From assembly GCA_032622095.1 (NCBI GenBank), contig CP136069.1, forward strand, positions 44,680,194 to 44,744,193: 64,000 bases of DNA. The letters run 5' to 3'. Positions 12,591-23,450 of the stretch are shown piece after piece (within the stretch, counting starts at the first letter, position 1; every line of letters begins with the position of its first letter). This DNA comes from Siphonodentalium dalli. Its lineage: Eukaryota > Mollusca > Scaphopoda > Gadilida > Siphonodentaliidae. Below the pieces are notes generated by a model. It worked only from the letters and a program-made list of their open reading frames with translations, was not told the DNA's origin and did not search any database. Made by a program: the position numbers and the translations under genes.

Positions 12591-12852
12591 GTAACCCTTC
12601 CATGAATGGAGCTTCCTGAAATTTTGCAAAAAACTTGTGCCAATGCATTCTCTTATATATGCGAGTCTCCCATAGGGAGCCTCGCATATATAAGAGAATA
12701 CATTGGCCTAACAATATTTAGCTTGACCTTGTAAATCTGTGCATTATTTTATAGATGTGAGGCTCCCTATGGGAACTCATATATTTAAGAGAATGCACTG
12801 GCACAAGATCTTTAATGCTGCACCACCACAGCTTTCATCGTGAAAGGGTTAA
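12591..12852. mobile_element. Family D TTAA element, copy D1
   Basis: Left end ACCCTTCCATGAATGGAGC, right end CGTGAAAGGGTTAA. Two palindromic cassettes. The first has inner stem CTCCC/GGGAG, the D version. The right TTAA (12849-12852) is shared with the next element. Confidence 0.8.
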
Positions 12853-13248
12853 CCCTTTACCCAACAAACCGGCCAAAACCGACCAAATAAAGCTTCAACA
12901 GCCTAAAATATCTTCGGTCTGTCTCAATAGAACCATACACATATGGATATCATTGGAACCGGCTCCTTGACCACATTGTGATAGTTACAGTTATACCCTG
13001 TGCCAATGCATTCTCTTATATATGCGAGTCGACCATAGGTCGCCTCGCATATATAAGAGAATGCATTGGCCTAAAAAAAATCTTTTTTTAACACTTTTTA
13101 ACATTTTTTCTTACATTCTTTAACAATTTTATAATTTTTAATGTGTTAAGCCAATGCATTCTCTTATATATGCGAGGCGACCTATGGTCGACTCGCATAT
13201 ATAAGAGAATGCATTGGCACAGGGCCCTTCTGTTGGGTAAAGGGTTAA
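12849..13248 (-). mobile_element. Family A copy A4, inverted
   Basis: Complete family A element in reverse orientation, TTAA both sides. It begins at the TTAA that ends D1, consistent with insertion into the flanking TTAA of an existing element. Confidence 0.88.
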
Positions 13249-13755
13249 GGAAAATCTGGGACGCTCTGGCACGGAAAGAGTTAATAAAATAAAATAAACC
13301 TCAGGCTGGCTGTGTGTTCTTAAATGCCTAAGGCATGCAATAATCTTAACCCATAAAACTCATGATTTCAAAGCAATCCTGAATAAGATGAATAGCTAGC
13401 TTATAAGAGTGAATGTCATTGAATAATGGCTCTCAAATAGTGTGGAATTAATGACCCTAATTAATTCATACTTTACATACAAGCCGCATAATTAACGCAT
13501 TGTGGTCAAGTCGTTAGGTTTGAATTGGATGGGCCCTCATTGGCAGGAAACTTCATGTTGATACACTTTGCTTGATTTGTATTTCTAGTTATACACTTGT
13601 GTGGGGTAGATTTTGTGGGATATATTATTTTATTACTTCCATTGGTAAATGATACTCTATGATATGTAAACTGGGATGTAGACATGCCGTCTGCTGAAAT
13701 GTTTATAGTTCATATTGAATGGTCAGTGCAGACATGTTTAGACAGCCATGATATA
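13249..13755. other. No gene recognised
   Basis: AT-rich interval without a recognisable repeat terminus or coding signal. Confidence 0.4.
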
Positions 13756-13922
13756 CAGTAATACCCTAAGTAATCGACTCCTTATGGCTTGTTACCATTC
13801 ATTGGAAAGCTCTCTGGGAGAGCTTTCCAATGAATGGCAACAAGCCATATTTCCGACTAAATCCTGAAAAATTACCCATAATTCTGCTGTGGTTAAGGAG
13901 TCGATTATTTAGAGCATTACTG
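13756..13922. mobile_element. Family C copy C4, asymmetric
   Basis: TA flanks (13754-13755, 13923-13924). The left arm is about 40 bp shorter than the right, having lost the segment with CACAGCAGAATTATGGG. Confidence 0.8.
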
Positions 13923-14137
13923 TAGTTATCAGTCAAACTTCAAACATGACAGAGTGAAGCCTTGAGAGATTAATTGTCTGCCTTTACTGATTTATCATTA
14001 TGAAAAATGGAATTATTTTTGTCTATTTACAAACTTTTTCAGTAACCTGCTTCAGTGCTGTACGCATATGAAAAGCCAGACATTTCTGATCTATGATAAT
14101 ATTATATTTCTAGATAAACCTTGATAGATTCAATCAT

Positions 14138-14800
14138 TTTTATATGCCCGTTTAAAAAAACAATGGGAATTATTATGTTATTGGTCTGTCTGTCTGTCTG
14201 TCTGTTTGTTGGGCCATCTATCTGATTTTTTTTTCGTTTCTGGATGATAGCTTTAGTAAGTCTGAACTGAATAGAATGAAATTTGGTATGTTGGTTAACC
14301 CTTTACCCAACAGAAGGGCCCTGTGCCAATGCATTCTCTTATATATGCGAGTCGACCATAGGTCGCCTCGCATATATAAGAGAATGCATTGGCTTAACAC
14401 ATTAAAAATTATAAAATTGTTAAAGAATGTAAGAAAAAATGGTAAAAAGTGTTAAAAAAAGAGTTTTTTTAGGCCAATGCATTCTCTTATATATGCGAGG
14501 CGACCTATGGTCGACTCGCATATATAAGAGAATGCATTGGCACAGGGTATTACTGTAACTATCACAATGTGGTCAAGGAGCCGGTTCCAATGATATCCAT
14601 ATTTGTATGGTTTTATTGAGACAGACCGAAGATATTTTAGGCTGTTGAAGCTTTATTTGGCCGGTTATGGCCGGTTTGTTGGGTAAAGGGTTAACTAGCA
14701 TAAGATACAGGACATGTTCAAATTCAGGTTTCGCAGCCAATTTTCACCAGAGTTAGTCATTTTTGTTGGAATTTTCACTCAATTTTCGCTTCTGGATGAT
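14138..14800. mobile_element. Family P microsatellite/core element, split by A5
   Basis: Starts TTTTTATATGCCCG and contains a GTCT microsatellite, then TCTGGATGATA and TGAAATTTGGTATG. It is interrupted by family A at 14295-14694, then resumes with GATACAGGACATGTTCAAAT and TTTTCACCAGAGTTA. Related copies at 15985 and 17320 show the uninterrupted text. Confidence 0.65.
14295..14694 (+). mobile_element. Family A copy A5, nested in family P
   Basis: Full 400-bp element with TTAA flanks, both cassettes and the A-type inner stem. Host text resumes on the other side, so this insertion postdates the P element. Confidence 0.88.
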
Positions 14801-14842
14801 AACTTTAGTAAGTCTGAACTGATAGTTGAATCTGATTTTGAA

Positions 14843-14995
14843 GTAATTGTAATTGTAATTGTAATTGAACCAATGTAATTGTAATTAATTACATTGCATT
14901 TCCAAAGTAATTGTAATTGTGATTGACATATTTCAATGTAATTGTAATTGACATATTTCAATGTAATTGTAATTAATTACATTACAATGTAATTG
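14843..14995. repeat. GTAATT-type microsatellite cluster
   Basis: Short runs of GTAATT and its complement AATTAC alternate over 150 bp, with a longer unit (GACATATTTCAAT) repeated twice. The open frame on the minus strand is composition-driven. Confidence 0.8.
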
Positions 14996-15119
14996 ACCCA
15001 ACCCTGTTTTGAGCTATGTCTTTGTACCATCATTGTATTTCTGTGATTGATTGTCGACTAAATTTAGGTTCCGTAAGCAATTCCAAGAAGTTCAACAGGA
15101 CATAAAGTGATTTTCATAG

Positions 15120-15455
15120 TGGGCTAGCATCACTAAATTCACCATCTGGGGACCTCATTCTGCTTAGGCCTCATCTTCTCTGGAAAGTTTCTTTCTTCAC
15201 ATAGATTCTAATTCTTTTTTAATTTAGTTTCTCTATTTCCCAAATTGGCAGATGACACATTGCATTATCGAGATTCCCAATGGGTGTACATCACAATATT
15301 CACCATTTGGAAACTTCATTCTGAGTCTATGTCTCCAATAGAAGATGAGGCCATGCAGAGTGAGGTCCCCAGAGGGTGAATTTAGTGATGCTAGCACTAA
15401 ATGCGGGATAGTGTCACTAAATTTACCCTCTGGGGACCTCATTCTGCAAATGATT
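15120..15455 (-). mobile_element. Family B fold-back element, partial
   Basis: A half hairpin at the left (CTAGCATCACTAAATTCACC), the B core with AATTGGCAGATGACAC, and a complete hairpin at the right (GAGGTCCCCAGAGGGTGAAT and complement). The outer terminus on the left is missing. Confidence 0.7.
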
Positions 15456-15984
15456 TTCAGGAACATTCATCCTGTCCTGTATTGCCAGTTAATTCACGGT
15501 TTAGTATTTTAGCTACATGGGTAACATATGGACCATATATTAAATGATCCCCCACAGATTTGCATCTAAATATTTTCTCAATGACATGCTATTATATTGC
15601 GACCATAACATTAAAAGTATTCTCCACATCTGTGACATGAAAACCAATATGTACACTGAATATCAAATAAAGCTTTACGAGGTATTGTTGAATTGACGGG
15701 TCTAATTTGTTTACCTGGATCAACCTCGCATACCTGTATCCACCTTGCATACCTGTATCAAACAGGTGTTTTACATGTTCATATATGGATTCTTCTGCAA
15801 ACCCGTGACTAATATTGGGTCTATTTCTGAATCATTCATGGACTCCAGCTAATCTTACCATATCATATATACTAGTAGGTGTAAGAAAGTATATTATATG
15901 CATTTGAAAGAATTTATTCAGAAATGGTCAGGGAATGACGTGCAAATCAGAAGTTCAAACTTTAATAGAAAGTGAAAATCATTC
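15456..15984. other. No gene recognised
   Basis: AT-rich. A direct repeat of TGCATACCTGTATC-like text (TCGCATACCTGTATC and TTGCATACCTGTATC) is at 15725-15760. Confidence 0.4.
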
Positions 15985-16260
15985 ATTTTTATACTCCTTA
16001 AAAAACAGGACGTACGTACGTTATAGGTTATTGGTCTGTCCATCCATCTCAGTGTCCGTCCATCTGTCTGTCCATCCATCTGTTTACTTTTGGAATCTGG
16101 ATAATAACTTTATATAGTCTTAACTGAATGAAATGAAATTTGGTTTGTGAGTTTACTGCACAAAATACAGGTAAAGGTCAAATTTGGATTCCGCCTGCCA
16201 ATTTTTATCAGAGTTATGGCCCTTTGTTGGAATTACCATGGGCATATTTTGCCATGACGT
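15985..16260. mobile_element. Family P copy
   Basis: Poly-A lead, TTATTGGTCTGTCC, GTCC/ATCT microsatellite, then GAATGAAATGAAATTTGGT and TTATCAGAGTTATGGCCC. The end is not defined. Confidence 0.55.
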
Positions 16261-16524
16261 TGCATGATGTTATACAGCAGTGAAGGGGTTGATATGGCAT
16301 CTGTGTTAGCTAAATGTGTCTGATATGTGATAACAATCTCTCAACTGGACTGGGAAAAAGAAGATCCTCTTTACTGCACATGATTCTCTGCACAGCACAT
16401 AGTAGGATCATGATGTGCGGACCAGACCTGTGTTGTTATGTGTGCCATTCGCAAGCTCTGATAGCATGGCTAATCTCTCTCATGTTATCGACGCTATCCA
16501 AATACAAGAATTTACAAGATTCTT

Positions 16525-16924
16525 TTAACCCTTTACCCAACAGAACGGCCCTGTGCCAATGCATTCTCTTATATATGCGAGTCGACCATAGGTCGCCTCG
16601 CATATATAAGAGAATGCATTGGCTCAACACATTAAAAATTATAAAATTGTTAAAGAATGTAAGAAAAAATGGTAAAAAGTGTTAAAAAAGGATTTTTTTT
16701 AGGCCAATGCATTCTCTTATATATGCGAGGCGACCTATGGTCGACTCGCATATATAAGAGAATGCATTGGCACAGGGTATAACTGTAACTATCACAATGT
16801 GGTCAAGGAGCCGGTTCCAATGATATCCATATTTGTATGGTTCTATTGAGACAGACCGAAGATATTTTAGGCTGTTGAAGCTTTATTTGGCCGGTTTTGG
16901 CCGGTTTGTTGGGTAAAGGGTTAA
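16525..16924 (+). mobile_element. Family A copy A6
   Basis: Complete, TTAA both sides, two cassettes. Open frames running into it (16314-16685, 16436-16630) are palindrome read-through and do not mark a gene. Confidence 0.88.
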
Positions 16925-17319
16925 ATTGGAGAAAATATGTGTTCAATAATAAATTTGTCGCGACAACACAGACTGATCACATAATACCAGTATCGAGTTC
17001 AAACCTGTTCTATAAATAATGTGTTTCCCAAATAATTGACAGATTTGCGTGGGACTGTTTTGTCTACTTATACTGTAGTATTATATCTCCTTTGTATTGG
17101 CAGGCAAATGACATATTCCACAGAGGCAACTTATGCAATGCATTGTTTTATACGATATAAGTTTCAAGTTTCATGCATTAACTCAGTGATATTATTATTT
17201 AATAGCAGAGGACTATTTTTAATTGTACTTTTAACAGAGGTATTATTGTTAAGAAACATCGTTAAGAAACGATTAAGAGTGCAGATATGTTCAAAGTAAA
17301 CCTTAATGTACAATAAAAC

Positions 17320-17770
17320 ATTTTTATACGCCCGTTTTAAAAACGTGATGAGGTATCATGTTTTTGGATTGTTCACCTGGCCTTCTGTCTGTCCATCCAT
17401 TCATATTTCATTTCCAGATGATAACTTTAATTCTACTGAACTAAATTTAATTAAATTTGGTATATAGGTTTACTACCATAAAATAAAGGTCAGGGTCGAA
17501 TTTTCAGGTTGCCTATTTTTACCAGAGTTATGGCCCTATTAATTGTCGAATTTGGGCTTAATTTCCATTTCTGGATGATATCTTTAGTAACAGTGTTGCA
17601 ATGAAATTTTGTATGCACATTTATAACCATAACAAACAAGTTTGATTTTGTGTGCCATCTGCCGTTTTTACCAGAGTTACCAGCTGGAGTTACAGACCTT
17701 TTTCGACTTTGAAATAGGGTTTTCATGTTCATTTTGTTTTCGACCAAGAACTTTTATACATCAACTAGTA
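17320..17770. mobile_element. Family P copy with two core repeats
   Basis: Begins TTTTTATACGCCCG. The core text (CAGATGATAACTTTAAT, AAATTTGGTATATAGG, ACCAGAGTTATGGCCC) occurs and then repeats imperfectly, indicating a tandem core like those of families G and N. Confidence 0.6.
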
Positions 17771-17789
17771 TATTTTTCACTTGCTGTAT

Positions 17790-18268
17790 TTAACCCTTTG
17801 AGTGCCAGGGGCCGATCTCATCGGCCCTAATTTACAATCTGTAAAATCGGCCCTAAAAAAAAAAAATTAAATGTTTTTTTTTTTTTTTTAGATTTTTTTT
17901 TTTTTTTGGGTTGAATTTTTTTTGGGTATGCTTAAGCATGCTATAGCGAATTTAAAAACAAACTGGATAAAACCTTAGGGGCATGTTATAACTCAAAACT
18001 ATCACCAAGTATTCATAGTAATAATTTTGATGCCCATGAAAAATGTAAGATTCCCTGGCACTAAACCTACAAAATAAGTCTGTTAAAGAATATAAGAAAA
18101 AATTATTAAAATTGTAAAAAATAATAACAAGTGATGAAAAAATGTTAGGCCAATGCATTCTCTTATATATGCGAGGCGACCTATGGTCGACTCGCTTATA
18201 TAAGAGAATGCATTGGCACAGGGTATATGGTTTGATACAAAAATCGGACCTGGCACTCAAAGGGTTAA
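17790..18268. mobile_element. Family E copy E2
   Basis: TTAA flanks. Termini CCCTTTGAGTGCCAGG and CCTGGCACTCAAAGGG: both ends carry the same change relative to E1 (CAGTG to GAGTG and its complement). One palindromic cassette at about 18148-18217. Its right TTAA (18265-18268) is shared with F2. Confidence 0.82.
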
Positions 18269-18296
18269 ACATTTCCTAACTATATGGATTCTCACA

Positions 18297-18516
18297 TTAA
18301 AGGTGTACTGTACACTAAATCTGGATGAGTGCAAAATACACTCATGTGCTCTGTGAATGATGTAAACAACCATTGTTTTACATCGTTCATAAAGTAAATG
18401 ACTGTATTTTGTGCTCATCCATGGCTCAAATTCATTCATTTGTTGCACATATTCTGTTGAGTATAACAGGAAATAGTCCCATAAATGTCCGGATTTAGTA
18501 TACAGTCCCCCTTTAA
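18297..18516. mobile_element. Element M, TTAA-flanked palindrome
   Basis: Left TTAAAGGTGTACTGTACAC, right GTATACAGTCCCCCTTTAA. Arms pair imperfectly (GGATGAGTGCAAAATACA against TGTATTTTGTGCTCATCC). No coding content. Confidence 0.65.
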
Positions 18517-18528
18517 GTTATTAACTTA

Positions 18529-18766
18529 TTAACCCTTTACCCAACAGAAGGGCCCTGTGCCAATGCATTCTCTTATATATGGTCGACTCGCATATATAAG
18601 AGAATGCATTGGCACAGGGCATAACTGTAACTATCACAATGTGGTCAAGGAGCCGGTTCCAATGATATCCATATGTGTATGGTTATATTGAGACAGACCG
18701 AAGATATTTTAGGCTGTTGAAGCTTTATTTGGCCGGTTTTGGCCGGTTTGTTGGGTAAAGGGTTAA
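18529..18766 (+). mobile_element. Family A copy A7 with internal deletion
   Basis: Termini and TTAA intact, but the outer arm of the first cassette is fused to the outer arm of the second (TATATATGGTCGACTCGC), removing about 160 bp. This looks like deletion between the two repeated palindromes. Confidence 0.85.
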
Positions 18767-18948
18767 AGTGTATATTGGAATGGTCGTTTATTCAGTTGGA
18801 GGGATGTTCAGGAAATACTGTATAGGCATATGACAAAAGTGCCAAATATGTTCAGATAATAAGTTCAACAAATGTTTGTTGAACTTATTATCTGAACAGT
18901 TCCATCAGGAACTACTCGTCAATGAGTATTTAGTAAAGAAAGGGTTAA

Positions 18949-19551
18949 TACATATAATTTAATTAGGAGCTTGAACACCATGTTTGGATTTAAAGAGCAC
19001 AAAATGTATTTAAGATATGCTTTACATATTTCTTTTGTCATTATTATTATGTGAAACTCCTGTGGGCCGATACAGTATGAAAGCATTCAATTAGTCGATA
19101 CTTACGTAATTATAATTGCCGAATCTGAATGCCGTAGGCAGAATTCAAATTTGAATAGAAAATTGTGTTTGAAAATTAATGTCGCAAGTATTCAACAAGC
19201 AAGAAAGTAAAATTGTTTGGCCACATCCATTACTAATTCGCTCCCCTGAAAGATCTAATCGCGAACAATGTGTAAGCTTTCAACATTTATGTGCTAAATT
19301 TCTAAAGTTTACTCAACTGAACTTTTTATGGGAGCGCACTTGAAAGCTCAAAGTGGAGTGGTTGACCCCGACTTCTGTGCACACTTTGATCACACATTAT
19401 TCTGCAGTTTGAAGATTGTCAAACCATCAGTAAATACTTGAAGTTTATTACCAAAGGAATACCTTGCTTTGCTGTGTCATCTATCAATTATAAATACAGT
19501 AGTTTTTCTGGTTGAGTGTTTACTGTGTGGTTTCAGGATTTATGTCACCGT
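18949..19551. other. No gene recognised
   Basis: AT-rich interval without a recognised repeat boundary or coding exon. Confidence 0.4.
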
Positions 19552-20011
19552 CAAGCCTGCATATAGTGTGTCTGTCATTTTCAAAATGAGGTCCCCAGAT
19601 GATGAATTTAGTGATGCTATCCCGCTAAACAGGTTAGCATCACCAAATTCACCCACTGGGGACCTCATTCTGCTTATGCCTTGTCTTCTGGAAAGTATCT
19701 ATAGTTTCAAAATTAGCATTGTTTTTAGTTACTTTTTCCTTTCTGTTCAGTTTCTATATCCCTTAATTTGCAGAAGATAAAATGCATAATCGAGGCGACT
19801 AATGGGTGAATATCACTAACTTCAACTGGGCAACTTTAATCTGATCCTAGGGAACAACTGGGCAACTTTATTCTGATCCTAGTTCTCCCATAGCAGTTTA
19901 GGCCTAAGCAGAATGAGGTTCCCAGAGGGTGAATTTGGTGGTGCTAGCGTCACTAAATTCTCCCTCTGGGACCTCATTCTGCAAAGGACAGACACACTAT
20001 TTGCCGGCTTG
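19552..20011. mobile_element. Family B fold-back element, full length, copy B3
   Basis: Outer ends CAAGCCTGCATATAGTGTG and complement ending GCCGGCTTG. Flanking 8 bp are GTCACCGT and GTCACCGA (one mismatch). Just inside each end is an independent hairpin built on GAGGTCCCCAGA and GAATTTAGTGATGCTA, with a small stem-loop at its tip. The 8-bp duplication places it with hAT-like elements; no transposase is encoded. Confidence 0.85.
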
Positions 20012-20278
20012 GTCACCGACCACTGTGATAAAAGCAACAACTCAGTATTGATGTGCATTCTGATATTTGTTGGCCTTGTACTTGAGAAAAATAACTTGAC
20101 CAAAATATTTGTTCTGTGTTGGAATCATTATGAGATTATGGAATGATAGATCATACCATGAATCTCAGACTATGCCCCTTTGAGATCATGTCCCCACCAG
20201 CTCAAAGCCTGGGAAATTCTGACGGGGAAGTAAATATTCTAAAAAAGTAATATATATTTTTTGTCAATACCTGCTCCT

Positions 20279-20724
20279 TTAACCCTTTCATGATGGGAGC
20301 TGCACTGGCGCAACAATAAAGACCCTGTGCCAATGCATTCTCTTATATATGCGAGTCGACCATAGGTCGCCTCACATATATAAGAGAATACATAGGCTTA
20401 ATAATTTTTTATCAATTTTTCTTACGTTCTTTAACAATTTTTATCATTTTTTATAATTTTTTCTTACATTCTTTCTTAATTTTTATCATTTTTTATTACA
20501 TTCTTTAACAGTTTTTATCATTATTTCCTAACAATTTTTTATTATTTTTTTAATTGTTTTTCTTACATTTTTTAACAATTATAAAAAATAATTTAAAATT
20601 TGTTAGGCCAATGCATTCTCTTATATATGCGAGTTGACCATGGGTCGCCTCGCATATATAAGAGAATGCATTGGCCACAGGGTTTTCACAATATTTCAGG
20701 AAGCTCCAGTCATGGAAGGGTTAA
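20279..20724. mobile_element. Family D copy D2 with A-type cassettes
   Basis: D-type ends (CCCTTTCATGATGGGAGC and CTCCAGTCATGGAAGGG) between TTAA sites. Both palindromes carry the A-type inner stem (CGACC/GGTCG or TGACC/GGTCG), and the long spacer of TTCTTACATTCTTT units also resembles family A. It appears chimeric. Confidence 0.8.
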
Positions 20725-20863
20725 AGCCCTTTCTATACTATATAATCATTGACAAGTACATGTAGTTCCCTTAGGCAGACATCCACTCTAAAGGATTTAT
20801 TTTTATGAATGTTCTGATAATTATATGTTCTGAGTAAAGGCTGTTTGTGGAATATTTCCCAGA

Positions 20864-20961
20864 GGGAGCCTTGCATATATAAGAGAATGCACTGGCTTAC
20901 AAGGTCAAAGTAAATAGTGTTAGGCTAATGTATTCTCTTATATATGCGAGGCTCCATGGGT
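20864..20961. mobile_element. Family D internal fragment
   Basis: Two half palindromes (GCATATATAAGAGAATGCAC and TATTCTCTTATATATGCGAG) with the D spacer AAGGTCAAAGTAAATA; no termini. Confidence 0.6.
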
Positions 20962-21453
20962 TAATATTACATTCCCACCATCTTTTCTCATGAAGTGTGG
21001 TTATACATATGATATTCCTTGAGGCACTATTATTTGTATATGGCCTTGATATGCAAGTGTGTTTATGAACTCTGTATAACTGTCTTGCTTAATTGGTTGT
21101 GAAATTTGCAGGATCTACTTTCATGTGTCCACCGAGAAGTGTGGACAATTGAATTATACAATTTACCTGTGCATGATAAAACCAATACCTGTGGTAACGA
21201 TATCATACCTGGACATATCTGTCGAGACAGCAGGTCCATGCGATATCAGCTTTTCATAGACTGCAGCATCAGAAGTATTATTAAAGTGACACTTGCGCTC
21301 CTGACTGTTGAGTTCATTGATTTTAATCTGTTAAACGTGACGTGACGTTGATGTGATATCTTCTTTGGTTCATTGGTGGTGTGATTAATGTATATGTTGG
21401 AATTCATTGTGATGTGCTGTGAGACATTCAAATCTGAGGAATGCATGAAATAG

Positions 21454-21500
21454 ATGGATTTTGTGGACTTTGGTGACGATATAGATGATGACTGTTGCTC
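21454..21500 (+). CDS. Candidate alternative first exon of EVI5-family gene
   Basis: ATG at 21454 opens 15 codons plus two bases (MDFVDFGDDIDDDCC, then TC) and ends at a consensus donor GTAAGT at 21501. The exon at 22896 starts with the third base of a codon, so TC plus A gives Ser and the frame continues into LEKEY. A TAG immediately precedes the ATG in frame, so this could only be a start exon. The product would have an acidic 16-residue leader directly joined to the coiled coil, lacking the TBC Rab-GAP domain. No TATA box is convincing, and two tiny upstream ATGs (21441, 21445) lie just before it. The match of phase and donor may be chance. Confidence 0.35.
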
Positions 21501-21647
21501 GTAAGTGTATTGCTGATTTTTCTTGCATATTATTCAGGGTAGTGAATTTTTAAGTGTATATTGAGGGATAGGAAGTCAAAGATGCTTAACGATTATACAC
21601 TACAGTACAACATTTCTGGGCGAGAATAAAATTTATGCTAAAAAACT

Positions 21648-21905
21648 ATAACCCTTTCATAACCGGAGCTATGCTGGTGCAGCATTAAAGATCCTATGCC
21701 AGAGCATTCTATTATATATGCAAGTCTCCCACAGGGAGCCTCGCATATATAATAGAATGGCTAAGAATGCACTGACTCACAAGGTCGAGGTAAATATTGT
21801 TAGGCGAATGTATTCTCTTCTATATGTGAGGCTACCTATGGGAGACTCGCATATCTAAGAGAATGCATTGGCACAGGGTTTTCGCAAAAGATCGTGATGG
21901 GTTAA
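21648..21905. mobile_element. Family D copy D3
   Basis: Ends ACCCTTTCATAACCGGAGC and GATCGTGATGGGTTAA, left TTAA decayed to ATAA. The first cassette keeps CTCCC/GGGAG with loop ACA. Confidence 0.75.
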
Positions 21906-22895
21906 AAGAAGCCTATAGAAAGAAACTTGTGATCAGCAATGATTAATTTTTAATATTTTTCATGATAATAAATGAATGAGAGGTATTGAAAATAATGTTT
22001 GGAATATATGTGGGTGAGAACCAGTAAAAGGAATTATTCTTCCAAAAAAGCTAAAAACAACTACAATCTATGCTGTCACATCATTCTGTGTTAATTGATG
22101 ACAATGTACACAAGTAAGCAATTCTATAGAATAGCACATTTTTTGCTATACTTAAATTATACAGCACTATTTGTTTAGAATGCATCTCTATAACAAATTA
22201 AAAATGGCACAGGTTTTGGCCTCTATACATTGCTTGAATAACTATTCACATTTCAATTACGGGAAGAAATTTTAGTTTGGTTTTTATTATTGGTTTATTG
22301 GTTTATTGGCACATAATACCTATTCCAAACTCATGGCTAGCATACCCCTAATGCATGGTCATGTGCTGTGCTATGGATTTTTAGGATCTGCTTATTTTGA
22401 GTGTGTTTGTTTAGGGGATTCTTGCAGCAAACGTGATAGCACTATCAGTCCTTCACAGGAGACGGGTGTATTAAATTACTCTCACACCCTGCTGCACCCG
22501 CAATTTTAAAAATTTGCTCCCATCAGTCTGTCAAAATTGAACTTATGCACTGTAATCAATGAACCAATAAGGCAATATTGAAATATTTAGTATTTTGTGT
22601 AGACCATTTTTAGACTCCGTTTAATTAATTTAGGGGCTTCCATTTTCACTCTCACTTTTATTATGGGCATGTGAAAATGTAAGTGGGCACTTATGACACT
22701 TTGTCTGAGAAAAACAAATAACTAATGAATATATGACCATTGCAATTTGAGTCCGTATTCTGAATTACAGGAGCAAATAATTCATGGAAAGGACTGGATT
22801 ATGTGATATCACAGCATAAAATGGCACCTTTGAGGTTGACACTGCTATCTTAACTGAACTATCATTTTAAAAGCTGTCATGTTTGTGTTTTTCAG

Positions 22896-22956
22896 ACTTG
22901 AGAAAGAATATACAGCTCTAAAAAGTAAAGAGAATGAAGAACAGATAGAACTCAGG
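22896..22956 (+). CDS. EVI5: EVI5-family exon a: start of C-terminal coiled coil
   Basis: First recognised exon of an EVI5/EVI5L-type gene, a TBC-domain Rab GTPase-activating protein with a long coiled coil, known in vertebrates for Rab11 binding and roles in cell division and trafficking. It encodes LEKEYTALKSKENEEQ and IELR, closely resembling the vertebrate segment just after the TBC domain. Acceptor TTTTTCAG; the exon begins with the third base of a codon and ends at AGG before GTGAGC, phase 0. The donor overlaps a minisatellite that repeats the donor sequence downstream. Whether the gene is EVI5 or EVI5L cannot be decided here. Confidence 0.88.
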
Positions 22957-23450
22957 GTGAGCATGTACAACTTACCTAATCAGGCATCAAAATATCAGGG
23001 TGAGCACATACGTCTTACCCAATCAGGCATCATGCTCAGGGTGAGCATGTACAACTTACCCAATCAGGCGTCATGCTCAGGGTGCATGAGCATGTACAAC
23101 TTACCCAATCACGCATCACAATATCAGGGTGAGCATGTATGTCTTACCCAATCAGGCATCACAATAACGTAGTTAGCACGTACGTCTTTCAAAATCCGGC
23201 GTCAGTCAGCTCAGGGTGAGCATGTACAACTTGCCCAATCAGGCATCACAATATCAGGGTGAGCACGTACAGTAAGGCCCTAAATAATCGACTCCTTAAC
23301 CACAGCAGAATTATGGGTCGGAAATATGGCTTGTTGCCATTCATTGGAAAGCTCTCAGTGAGAGCTTTCCGATGAATGGCAACAAGCCATATTTCGAGTT
23401 GATTATTTAGGGCATTACTGTACTTCTTACCCAATCAGGCATCAAGATCA
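22950..23450. repeat. Minisatellite containing copies of the exon donor
   Basis: About seven units of 41-46 bp with GGGTGAGCATGTACAACTTA and CCCAATCAGGCATC. The first unit begins inside the coding exon at CTCAGGGTGAGC, so each later unit repeats a sequence equal or close to the splice donor. It is split by family C copy C5 (23270-23420). The readable frame through it (to 23172) is repeat translation. Confidence 0.85.
23270..23420. mobile_element. Family C copy C5 inside the minisatellite
   Basis: TA on both sides (23268-23269, 23421-23422); the repeat resumes after it with CTTCTTACCCAATCAGG. Parts of each arm are deleted relative to full copies. Confidence 0.82.

Larger units (their letters stand above)
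18265..18948. mobile_element. Family F copy F2 carrying two nested elements
   Basis: Begins TTAAACATTTCCTAACTATA and ends TAGTAAAGAAAGGGTTAA. Element M (18297-18516) and family A copy A7 (18529-18766) are inside. The F text resumes at 18767 with ATATTGGAATGGTCG. Confidence 0.65.

Noticed and set aside
1-22895. TBC-domain exons of the EVI5-family gene
   Set aside because: I looked for coding matches to the Rab-GAP domain and saw none I could support; a translated search could still find a short one.
22950-23450. CRISPR-like array of ~45-bp units
   Set aside because: Repeats have no unique spacers, the setting is an intron of an animal gene, and no cas genes exist.
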